In this document: in pieces, positions 52,492-61,300 of the stretch | How positions within the stretch are numbered: position 1 is the stretch's first letter | Layout of the letters: every line of letters begins with the position of its first letter | Assembly (NCBI GenBank): GCA_013285855.1 | Contig: JABDGW010000005.1 | Location: forward strand, 1 to 61,541 | Direction: 5' to 3' | DNA: 61,541 bases | DNA from: Bacteroidota bacterium | Lineage (GTDB): Bacteria; Bacteroidota; Bacteroidia; Chitinophagales; Chitinophagaceae | The notes under the pieces: generated by a model | Told to the model about the DNA's origin: nothing | Databases searched by the model: none | What the model saw: the letters and a program-made list of their open reading frames with translations, nothing else | Made by a program: the position numbers and the translations under genes

Positions 52492-53991
52492 ATGTCGGGT
52501 ATACGAAAGCAAACTATTCAATCAAGCATCATTGTTTATTTTGGTTTTTTGGTTGGCGCTTTCAACATGTATTTTTATTCTAAACATAACTCATTCACAA
52601 CTGACCAGTTTGGATTAACACGTTTATTTTTCGATTTTGCGCAAAACATTTTTGCATTTGCAAGTCTGGGAACCATTCCTGTTCTATACAAATTTTATCC
52701 TTACTTTAAAGACAATCTTCCTGATAAAAAGAATGACCTGCTTACATGGGTTTTAGTGGCATCTGTTATTGGCTTTGTGCTTATAACCTTTACCGGCATT
52801 GTGTTTCAGCCGTATGTTGTACGCAAGTTCAGTGAGCGCTCTCCCTTGTTTCTTGATTTCTATTATCTCGTTTATCCATTTAGTTTAGGCTATTTATTTT
52901 TTGCTGTACTGGAAGGTTATTCATGGGCCTTGCAAAAAACGGTTGTAACAAATGCTTTAAAAGAAACGATATTAAGAATTATAACAACTGTATTTATACT
53001 GCTGTATTATTTCAAGCTGATAAGCTTTACACAGTTCATGTATCTCTTCTCAACATTGTATTTAATTATTGCCGGGTTCATGATAATTTACTTGTGGCGC
53101 ATTCACCAGTTCAACATAACATTTACCATAAGCCGCGTTACAAAAAAGTTTTTTAAAAAGATGCTCGGGCTGCAGTTCTTTGTTTTTGGCGGAATATGTT
53201 TAAATGCAGTCGCTATCACCATCAGCGGAATTTTAATTGCCAGCAAAATGGGTTTAACGGCAACGGCTGTGTATAGTCTTGCAGCTTATGTTGCCAACTT
53301 AATTGAGATACCGCAACGCAGCATTACATCTATTTCAACAGGAGTTTTATCAAGAGCATGGAAGGATAAAAATTTTCCTGAGATCAACCGTATCTATCAT
53401 CGTTCAAGCATAAATATGTTGCTGTTGGCTTTATTTATTTTTGGAAATGTATGGTTGAATGTGGGACAGGGCATATCCATCTTACATATACAAAATGAAT
53501 ATGCCGCGGGGCTCGGTGTAGTATTTATTTTAGGCATTGCCAAAATTATTGACGCAGGCACCGGCGTAAATTCTGTTATCATTGCCACATCTACGTTCTG
53601 GAAGTTTGAATTTTACACAGGCGTTATCTTACTTTCATTACGCATACCATTAGCCTACATTTTAATTCAGCGGTATGGTATTATAGGCCCTGCTTATGCA
53701 GAGCTTATATCACAGGTAGTGTACAATTTTATCCGGTACGAATTTCTGCGCAGAAAATTTAAAATGCAACCATTTAATGCAGAAACGTTATACGCTGTTT
53801 TAATTGGCATTGCTGCAATAGCTGCTGCTTATTTTTTATTTTTTAGTATGAATGGATGGATTGGTATTATCATCCGGTCGCTTCTTTTTTCATGCGTATT
53901 AATTGGCGGAATGTTCTTACTAAAACTTACACCCGACGCTATGCAATTAGTTGATGTTGCCAAAACAAGAATACAGGACTGGAAAAAATAA
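52492..53991 (+). CDS. Polysaccharide flippase, Wzx-like (MOP superfamily)
   Basis: 499 residues with about 14 predicted helices and an amphipathic N-terminus (SGIRKQTIQSSIIVYFGFLVGAFNMYFY). The helix pattern and FEINRIYHRSSINMLLLALF-type loops agree with the oligosaccharide flippase family, which moves undecaprenyl-linked sugar units across the inner membrane. No glycosyltransferase or polymerase genes are adjacent, so it may serve a general cell-envelope glycan. Start ATG 52492, 35 bases after the DinB gene. Confidence 0.85.
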   Translation: MSGIRKQTIQSSIIVYFGFLVGAFNMYFYSKHNSFTTDQFGLTRLFFDFAQNIFAFASLGTIPVLYKFYPYFKDNLPDKKNDLLTWVLVASVIGFVLITFTGIVFQPYVVRKFSERSPLFLDFYYLVYPFSLGYLFFAVLEGYSWALQKTVVTNALKETILRIITTVFILLYYFKLISFTQFMYLFSTLYLIIAGFMIIYLWRIHQFNITFTISRVTKKFFKKMLGLQFFVFGGICLNAVAITISGILIASKMGLTATAVYSLAAYVANLIEIPQRSITSISTGVLSRAWKDKNFPEINRIYHRSSINMLLLALFIFGNVWLNVGQGISILHIQNEYAAGLGVVFILGIAKIIDAGTGVNSVIIATSTFWKFEFYTGVILLSLRIPLAYILIQRYGIIGPAYAELISQVVYNFIRYEFLRRKFKMQPFNAETLYAVLIGIAAIAAAYFLFFSMNGWIGIIIRSLLFSCVLIGGMFLLKLTPDAMQLVDVAKTRIQDWKK

Positions 53992-54142
53992 ACTACACAT
54001 ACATATCTCATATCTTCTTTTAAGAAAATATAAAGATGCTTTTGTTTGCCTGTCTAACCAATATGCGATTAATTCTTCTCGCAGGACGTAGCCGAAAATC
54101 CTCAGCCTCCCGGCAATTTTGAAAAGAGTAGGCATTAACTTT

Positions 54143-54166
54143 TTTGTAGCTGCTAACGACTACAAA
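54143..54166 (+). promoter_or_regulatory. Hairpin just before the 688-residue protein gene
   Basis: TTTGTAG pairs with CTACAAA around a 10-base loop and ends 14 bases before the ATG at 54181. A TAACTTTT at 54135 resembles a -7 box. The 189-base gap has nothing else I can name. It may regulate translation of the cassette. Confidence 0.4.
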
Positions 54167-54180
54167 TAAAAAACACCATT

Positions 54181-56247
54181 ATGGACAGACAAAAAAACAT
54201 TCAGGACTTGAGGCAAAGCTTTGGTGCGTTGCACGCTTCTGAACATCCTTCCACACAAAAAACACTTAGCGATTTTAAGGAAAGTGTGATCGCTCATTCA
54301 GGCAATACTTTTTACGAAGAATTGCAGTCAGTATCGTACAATCCAGACATGCAAAGACTGGAAGCCATCTTTGCTACCAAACGCGACTTTGGTTATAACG
54401 GCAGCTTGTGTACCGCAGGCTCATTTGCATTTGTGCGTTTTTATCTTGATTATGGCAGCGGTTGGGAAGACCAAGGTTATACAGCCGTAAATGAACATGA
54501 CATTCCCACCAGTAACGACTGTACCAAAAATCCTGAAAAACCATTGAGCTATTCTGCATCGCTCAACATCATTCCAAAAACAAATTTCTGCAGCCAGCAT
54601 GTGTTGCCAAAAGCAAGAGCCATATTGGAATGGAACAAAATTCCGCCAGCTAATATGCCGGATTATGATTCTATTTGGGGCGATACCGTTGATGATTATG
54701 TGCAGATAAAACCAAAGAAATTCATCATTCTTGAAAATGAAAATCTTGCCCAGCTTGTTGAGCTTGCCGTTGCACAACCTGAATTAAAAATGGCTGATGC
54801 AGCCAAGATAATTCCTAACGGAGAAATGATCTTAGCGCAATCCAAAGCATCGCTGTCGCCGCAGGTATTAGATGTTGCATCTCTTGTTGGCATTTATAAA
54901 GGAAATGAAACTGTAAGTGCCGCAAGGTTTGGCTTGCAAAACGTAAAAGCTGCATTAGATAGTTTTGATTCAGAAGCAATTTCTCAAAACATTGACCTTT
55001 GGAAACAATATGGCATTGACTGGACACAGATAATTGGCGAACTGGAAAATACCAATGCTGATGTTTCTTATGAGCAGATTGAAAACGTTGGCCTTGATTA
55101 TAATCTTGAACAATTTGTTGCATCCATAAGAATAAAAAGACCGGCAGGTTATTCAGGTGATCTGTGCAGTGCAGGAAGCCTTGAATACGTTAGTTTCTGG
55201 GCCGATTGGAACAACGATTGCAACTGGCATTACGTTGGTACAACCACTGTAAATGTGCATGACATTAATGATATACCTGCAGGTGGTTTATCTTATGCAG
55301 CCATTCTTCCTTATGATTTTAATGCAATAAGAAAAGAATGTTTTGATCCTGAAGTTGTAAAAATACGTGCTGTGCTTTCATGGAATGTTGCACCTTCAAC
55401 AACAGATGCAAATTCACTGCAATATTGGGGCAACCGGGTGGATACGTACGTTCAAATTAAACCAGGTACAGGCACAGGCGCGTTAGAACCGATCATTAAT
55501 ATTTTAGGTGGTATTCCTGTTGATAAAATAAGTGATTTCAATGGCTTGACAATTCCGGGTGCAAAGTTCGCATTGAACCAGGTTGGTGTTAATGATTATA
55601 GTCCGTTTGGTGGTATTATTGTGGTGCAGGGACCTTCTTTCTTAGGCCATCGCTACCGCATTAAAGTTACTAACATGAATACGCTGGCAAGCTATTATAT
55701 CAGTAATGATTTTACAATCGTTGGTTGGTTACCTGTTCCTCCTTATGTACAATACAACACTGTATCTGCAGATCCGCTTACATTCTATTACGATTACCAG
55801 TCGTTTGATAAAAACACAGATAATGTTTTAGCAAGATGGAGCCCTGGCACAAACGACCTGTTGAAACTGGAAATGGATATTGAAGGTGTTGCAGGTGTGT
55901 TTACCAAGTATATTAAAATGGATAATCTCGCTCCTTCCATCAACCTGGTTGTAGATGATCTTGGCGATTGCACGCATTATAAAATGGGTGATACCATTAC
56001 AGGTTCATACTCTGTGTATGATGCACATTTGCGCGATTATTCATTGATATGCACTTTTGGTGGGTCAATAAGCGGCACATCAAATGCATCAAACACATAT
56101 AGTTTTCCAACTGCCGGCGCAGCTACGCCTTGTGGTAAAGTTGCATTGATCGCTTATGAAAAAACGATCTATGACAGCCAGTGGACGAATAATTATTCTT
56201 ACACAGAACAAATTATTTGTCTTCAGCCAAACGACAGTGTGAAATAA
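54181..56247 (+). CDS. 688-residue protein with an internal domain duplication, function unknown
   Basis: Starts MDRQKNIQDLRQSFGALHAS without signal peptide. Two related domains: A (about 43-178) and B (about 295-429). Each has a Gly-x-Cys-S/T-AGS (GSLCTAGS, GDLCSAGS), an aromatic V-F/W strand, a W..[YV]-G... then N-E/VHDI (VNEHDIPT, VNVHDIND), a LSY-A block, a Cys preceding P/EV, and a W-x3-(P) stretch ending in V-DDYVQIKP or VDTYVQIKP. The linker (180-290) is helical. The C-terminal 250 residues are beta-rich (PFGGIIVVQGPSFLGHRYRI, GDTITGSYSVYD). No enzyme motif. A binding or structural role is guessed. Confidence 0.72.
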   Translation: MDRQKNIQDLRQSFGALHASEHPSTQKTLSDFKESVIAHSGNTFYEELQSVSYNPDMQRLEAIFATKRDFGYNGSLCTAGSFAFVRFYLDYGSGWEDQGYTAVNEHDIPTSNDCTKNPEKPLSYSASLNIIPKTNFCSQHVLPKARAILEWNKIPPANMPDYDSIWGDTVDDYVQIKPKKFIILENENLAQLVELAVAQPELKMADAAKIIPNGEMILAQSKASLSPQVLDVASLVGIYKGNETVSAARFGLQNVKAALDSFDSEAISQNIDLWKQYGIDWTQIIGELENTNADVSYEQIENVGLDYNLEQFVASIRIKRPAGYSGDLCSAGSLEYVSFWADWNNDCNWHYVGTTTVNVHDINDIPAGGLSYAAILPYDFNAIRKECFDPEVVKIRAVLSWNVAPSTTDANSLQYWGNRVDTYVQIKPGTGTGALEPIINILGGIPVDKISDFNGLTIPGAKFALNQVGVNDYSPFGGIIVVQGPSFLGHRYRIKVTNMNTLASYYISNDFTIVGWLPVPPYVQYNTVSADPLTFYYDYQSFDKNTDNVLARWSPGTNDLLKLEMDIEGVAGVFTKYIKMDNLAPSINLVVDDLGDCTHYKMGDTITGSYSVYDAHLRDYSLICTFGGSISGTSNASNTYSFPTAGAATPCGKVALIAYEKTIYDSQWTNNYSYTEQIICLQPNDSVK

Positions 56248-56266
56248 TCTCTGTTTATTTTCATAA

Positions 56267-56304
56267 GCAGTTGGCAGGTTTCAAAAATCTGTCAACTGCT
56301 TTTT
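56267..56304 (+). terminator. Rho-independent terminator after the 688-residue protein gene
   Basis: An 11-bp stem (GCAGTTGGCAG with CTGTCAACTGC, one G-T wobble) around an 11-base loop, followed by TTTTT at 56300-56304. It lies 19 bases after the stop, so the downstream small genes may depend on read-through or a separate promoter. Confidence 0.85.
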
Positions 56305-56355
56305 ACTGTAAAAATTTTATAGCTTTAGATAAGATTAATCAACACAAATTTTTTA

Positions 56356-56667
56356 GTGAACATACTTTACCTGATACTATCGGTTTTTGTTGTTTGGAGA
56401 TTAACACATTTATTAGGTAAAGAAGATGGCCCTTTTGATCTCATTTTTTGGATAAGAAAAAAAGCAGGCAATAGTTTTTTTGGAAAGCTGATGGACTGTT
56501 TTTATTGCCTCAGTATCTGGATAGCCTTGCCTTTTGGAATGTGGCTTGGGCAAAACCGGATTGAAAAAATTTTAGTATGGCTTGCTTTATCAGGCGCAGC
56601 ATGTTTGCTGGAACAGGCAACATCTAAAAGAGATAATAACGACACACCAACATATCATGAAGATTAA
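56356..56667 (+). CDS. DUF1360 family membrane protein
   Basis: 103 residues, GTG start at 56356. The pattern ILYLILSVFVVWRLTHLLGKEDGPFDLIFWIRKKAG and FFGKLMDCFYCLSIWIALPFGMW fits DUF1360, a small family with two or three helices and a CxxC-like FYCLS element first known from Bacillus spore-related proteins. Function unknown. It lies between the 688-residue gene and the MCNCG-type gene; the three are in one direction and with small gaps, though a terminator precedes it. Confidence 0.82.
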   Translation: MNILYLILSVFVVWRLTHLLGKEDGPFDLIFWIRKKAGNSFFGKLMDCFYCLSIWIALPFGMWLGQNRIEKILVWLALSGAACLLEQATSKRDNNDTPTYHED

Positions 56668-56706
56668 AACTTACAACACAAAACTTATAACGTAAAACTT
56701 TTTTGT
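56668..56706 (+). repeat. 7-nt periodic spacer between the DUF1360 and MCNCG genes
   Basis: Five units in perfect 7-base register from the base after the stop: AACTTAC, AACACAA, AACTTAT, AACGTAA, AACTTTT, then TTGT and ATG. Same structure as the ribosomal operon spacers, 8 kb away from them. Confidence 0.78.
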
Positions 56707-56964
56707 ATGTGTAATTGCGGAAAAAAAAGAACCGGTTTAAGTCAACAAGCAAATACTTCCATTAATAATCGCACACAAGTACAGGCACCACCTATGCAGG
56801 TAAAGCAAACAGTCGTGTTTCAATATACCGGCAACACAGCCCTAACAGTTACTGGTAGCATTACAAGAAAAAATTACCGCTTCAATTTTCCGGGAGATAT
56901 TCAACATATAGATTTTAAAGATGCTGCAGCTATGACGGCGATTCCGGTAGTAAAAAGAGTTTAA
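56707..56964 (+). CDS. Small MCNCG-type protein, function unknown
   Basis: 85 residues. It starts MCNCGKKR, a paired-Cys N-terminus that could bind a metal with another partner, followed by a polar linker rich in Gln and Thr (QQANTSINNRTQVQAPPMQ) and a beta-rich end (VFQYTGNTALTVTGSITRKNYRFNF, DFKDAAAMTAIPVVKRV). Small proteins with the same outline (MCNCG start, YxG...LTVxG...YRF strand, D-A-A-x-L and V-x-R-V end) are known from phage or phage-like gene clusters, which is the basis of my guess about type. It ends 5 bases before the convergent NlpC/P60 gene. Confidence 0.6.
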   Translation: MCNCGKKRTGLSQQANTSINNRTQVQAPPMQVKQTVVFQYTGNTALTVTGSITRKNYRFNFPGDIQHIDFKDAAAMTAIPVVKRV

Positions 56965-56969
56965 AAAAT

Positions 56970-57641
56970 TTATTGAATCACTCTGCCTGCACCGGCATAT
57001 TTTTTACTCCAGTAAGAATCATCCAGATCACTTATCATAACGCCTTCACTGGTTGATGCATGCACGAATTTATAATTGCCTACGTACAAACCAACATGTG
57101 TTATAGAGTGGCCGCTTTTAAAAAAAACCAGGTCACCTTCCTGCAAATCTGTATCATTAATATGCTTTGAAAAATCATATTGCTCATTCGCAGTGCGTGG
57201 CACATTCACACCATATACATTGCGCAACATAGTTTGTGTAAAGGCAGAGCAATCAATACAATTTTCATCATCTCCGCCCATGCAATAACGTGTTCCCCAC
57301 CAATGATCAATTTGTTGAAGCAATGGCAAATTATTCAATTGCTCAACCGGCATATCCGTCATTATCGCATACTTAATTTGCAGCCAGTTTGCTTGTTCTA
57401 TATTAACTGATGACGCAGCAACATTATTATATTTTTTATTGGATTGCCTGGATTTATTATAAGCGTAATTACTGTTCTTATTTTCACCAGGCGTAATACT
57501 TACTCCATTTAAAAATTGAGGGCTATTTTTTTTAGACGAAGACGCTGCAGCGCTTTTATTGCGCGAAGCTGCTGGTTGCAAGCTTTTACAACTGCTTAAA
57601 ATTAACAGCAGGAAAACGATGGTAGTTAATTTTAAATTCAT
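56970..57641 (-). CDS. NlpC/P60 (C40) family peptidase, lipoprotein
   Basis: About 223 residues from ATG 57641 (the frame opens to 57665). Lipoprotein signal with LSSC lipobox (Cys 18), a Lys/Ser/Asn-rich linker to about residue 75, and an NlpC/P60 domain with Cys 131 in DCSAFTQTMLRN, His 182 in ITHVGLYVG and His 194 in KFVHAST, the expected triad. VPRTANEQYDFS and QEGDLVFFK are family blocks. It would cut peptide cross-links of peptidoglycan from a membrane anchor. Monocistronic. Confidence 0.9.
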   Translation of the reverse strand: MNLKLTTIVFLLLILSSCKSLQPAASRNKSAAASSSKKNSPQFLNGVSITPGENKNSNYAYNKSRQSNKKYNNVAASSVNIEQANWLQIKYAIMTDMPVEQLNNLPLLQQIDHWWGTRYCMGGDDENCIDCSAFTQTMLRNVYGVNVPRTANEQYDFSKHINDTDLQEGDLVFFKSGHSITHVGLYVGNYKFVHASTSEGVMISDLDDSYWSKKYAGAGRVIQ

Positions 57642-57812
57642 TGAAGTGCGCAATATAAAAATCAATTATAATAACGAATGATTGGTGCATAAGTTTTACG
57701 CGTTTCATTAACAAAATGCAAATGTGGAAAAGAGTGTGTGTTTCTTTGAGCGTTATTTGGGAAATTTGTTGGTTCGTTTAAAGAAATTGAAGAAGTAACA
57801 AATAGCATTTAT

Positions 57813-58331
57813 ATGAAACCAAAAGTTGTGACTTTTATTCAAAACCCAGAAATAGATATATTGTTTGGTAATATTGGCAATACTATCCCAAGTAAAAAAG
57901 AAGATTTTAAGCCAGTTAAAATTATAAATATTGATGACCAAGGAAAAGAACAAATATTAGAGAACTTTTACGTTAAAAAGCCAAGCTCAAAGTCAGTAAA
58001 AGAGTTTGAAATTTTAATACGTGAACAAATACTTAACTCTTCTTTTGAGGTGAAAAAAATTCTAAAACCGTCTTTGGTAGAGGTTACAATAGCTGTTGAA
58101 ATACCTAAAGAAAAATTGTTTGATATTGATGTGGATAATATTGCAAAGACTGTTTTAGATAGTCTTATTGGTTATCTATATGAAGATGACTGTCAAGTAG
58201 CAAATTTGATCTGTAAAAAAGATGTTCATCCTTTAAATAAGCCTGGTTTTTTTATAGCTGTAACTGAATTAAAACAAGGTAGAAAAGGGCTTTTAGGAGA
58301 TTTATATTTGTTTTCAACCCAACATAGTTAA
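57813..58331 (+). CDS. RusA-like Holliday junction endonuclease
   Basis: 172 residues. The C-terminal half has DIDVDNIAKTVLDSLIGYLYEDDCQVANLICKKDV, corresponding to the RusA catalytic pattern with Asp in DxDN, LD and DD followed by a conserved Lys. The N-terminal 75 residues are unlike RusA and could contribute dimerisation. RusA proteins resolve four-way DNA junctions and mostly come from prophages; no other phage gene is adjacent. Start ATG 57813; 21 bases before dnaE in the same direction. Activity is inferred from the motif only. Confidence 0.75.
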   Translation: MKPKVVTFIQNPEIDILFGNIGNTIPSKKEDFKPVKIINIDDQGKEQILENFYVKKPSSKSVKEFEILIREQILNSSFEVKKILKPSLVEVTIAVEIPKEKLFDIDVDNIAKTVLDSLIGYLYEDDCQVANLICKKDVHPLNKPGFFIAVTELKQGRKGLLGDLYLFSTQHS

Positions 58332-58352
58332 ATAAAAACATTAAGTAGTAAC

Positions 58353-61300
58353 ATGCAGTTTTCTCATCTTCACGTTCACACACAATATTCTTTGCTTGAC
58401 GGTGCTGCTGGCATTGATTCATTATATAAAAAAGCAGCGAAACATAATATGCCTGCACTTGCAATAACGGATCATGGCAATATGTTTGGCGTGTTTGAAT
58501 TTGTAAAACAGGCATGGAATAATACACGTGTTGTTGGTAAAGATGATAAAGGAAATGATATAAAAGAACCTGTAGTAAAGCCAATTATCGGCTGCGAGTT
58601 TTATGTGGTGGAAGACATGCATCGCAAAAGTTTTTCGAAAGAACAAAAAGATGAACGCTATCACCAGGTTTTATTGGCGAAGAACAGGAAAGGCTATGAA
58701 AATCTGATCAAGCTTACTTCACTTGGTTTTATTGAAGGCTATTACAGCAAGTATCCGCGCATTGATAAACCTTTGATCGAAAAATATCACGAAGGCATTA
58801 TTGCAACAACATGTTGCATTGGTGCGTATGTGCCACAGGCAATTTTACATTTGTCTGAAACGCAGGCAGAGCAGGAGTTTCAGTGGTGGCATAATTTGTT
58901 TGGTGATGATTATTTTATAGAAATTCAGCGGCACAATATTCCTGATCAAAATAAAATAAATACAACACTATTAAAATTTGCGAAAAAATATAATGTGCCG
59001 GTAATCGCAACAAATGACAGCCATTACACGGAAAAAGAAGATTATAACGCGCATGATATTTTGCTTTGCATCAACACAGGCGAAAAGCAAAGCACACCAG
59101 GGTTTGATGATTTTGTGAATGATGATATGCATGTAAAAAATCGTCGCTTTAAATTTCCAAACGACCAGTTTTATTTTAAGTCGCCGGAAGAAATGATGGA
59201 AACATTTAATGATGTACCACATTCATTAGACAACACAAATATTATCGTTGACAGAGTTGAAGCGCTTGACTTAAAGAAGGATATTTTATTGCCTGCGTTT
59301 CCTGTTCCCCCGGCATTTCAAACAAGCGATGATAAAAATTTGAATCAATGGAATTACCTCCATCATCTCACTTACGAAGGTGCAAAAAAACGATACAGCG
59401 AAATTGATGAAGCCTTGCGTGAACGTTTGGACTTTGAATTATTCACTGTAAAAACAATGGGGTTTGCCGGATACTTTTTAATCGTTAGTGATTTTATAAA
59501 AGCGGGAAAAGAGCGTGGTGTTTTTATTGGACCGGGGCGTGGTTCTGCTGCCGGAAGTGTTGTGGCTTATTGTATCGGCATTACCAACATAGATCCTATA
59601 AAATACAATTTGCTGTTTGAAAGATTCCTCAATCCGGATAGAAAAACAATGCCTGATATTGATACAGATTTTGATGATGAAGGCAGGCAGAAGGTAATTG
59701 ATTATGTGGTGGAGAAATATGGCAGGAACCAGGTAGCGCAAATTATCACCTATGGCACCATGGCAGCGAAGATGAGCATTAAAGATGTAGCACGTGTAAT
59801 GGATCTGCCTTTGTCTGAAAGCAATGCGTTAACGAAAATGGTTCCTGAAAGAATTGGTACTACACTGAAAAAAATTTTTAAAGCAGCAATTCCCGGTGAA
59901 CAGGCTTCTGAAGACAGAGGCGAAGAATTTGAAAACATCCGCAAGCTGCGTGAAATTTATAACGGCAATGATATGCGTGCACAGGTGTTGAAAGAAGCAG
60001 AGCGTCTTGAAGGCAATGTGCGCAGCATGGGCATTCATGCGGCAGGCATTATCATCGCGCCTAAAGATTTAACGGAATTGATCCCTGTTGCCACATCAAA
60101 GGATTCTGATTTATGGGTTACTCAAATTGATGGCAGCACCATTGAAGAAGCTGGTGTATTGAAAATGGATTTTCTTGGCTTACGTACTTTATCTATTTTA
60201 AAAACAGCGCTTGAGCTCATCAAACTATATCATAACATAGAAATTGATTTAGATACTTTGCCTTTGGATGATGAAAAAACTTTTCAGCTATATCAACGTG
60301 GTGAAACAAATGCAACGTTCCAGTTTGAAAGTGCAGGTATGCAAAAATATCTGCGTGAATTAAAGCCTGATAAATTTGATGATCTCATCGCAATGAATGC
60401 ATTGTATCGCCCGGGGCCAATGGCATATATTCCCCAGTTTGTTGCACGTAAACATGGTCGTGAAAATGTGGTGTATGATGTACCTGAAATGCAGGAATAT
60501 CTTGAAGAGACTTATGGCATAACCGTTTACCAGGAACAGGTAATGTTGCTTTCACAAAAGCTTGCAGACTTCACAAAAGGCCAGGCTGATATATTGCGTA
60601 AAGCAATGGGAAAGAAAGACCGCAAGACGCTGGATAAAATGAAAGACAGTTTTATCAAAGGCGCTACAGCAAAGGGTTTTAAGGCAGATGTGCTTGAAAA
60701 AATATGGCGTGACTGGGAAGCATTTGCGCAATATGCTTTTAATAAATCTCACTCAACATGCTACGCACTGGTGGCTTATCAAACAGCATATTTAAAAACA
60801 TATTATCCCGGAGAATACATGTCTGCAGTATTGAATCATTCAGGCAGTATTGATAAGGTAACTTTTCACATGGAAGAATGCAAACGCATGGGCTTAAAGG
60901 TACTTGGGCCTGATATTAATGAATCATTGAAAGGCTTTGCCGTGAATGCAAAGGGCGAAATACGTTTTGGTTTAGGCGGATTGAAAGGCGTTGGCGATGC
61001 AGCTATTGAAAGCATTATTGCAGAGCGAAAAAAGAATGGTATTTATACAGATGTTTTTGATTTTATTAAACGCATTAGCCAACGCAGCGTAAATAAAAAA
61101 TCAATTGAAAGCCTTGCCAATTCCGGCGCATTTGATTGTTTTAAAGATGTGCATCGTGCGCAATATTTTTATACAATGCCAAACGATACAATAACCGGCA
61201 TTGAACGCATCATCCGTTTTGGAAATACTTTCCAGGCAAATAAACAGCAAGGTGCAAATTCGTTATTTGGTGATACAATTTTACCCGCTATCGCCTCTCC

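Noticed and set aside
57813-58331. Prophage region around the RusA-like gene
   Set aside because: No integrase, capsid, tail or lysis genes, no attachment-site repeat were seen; only the small MCNCG protein is mildly phage-like.
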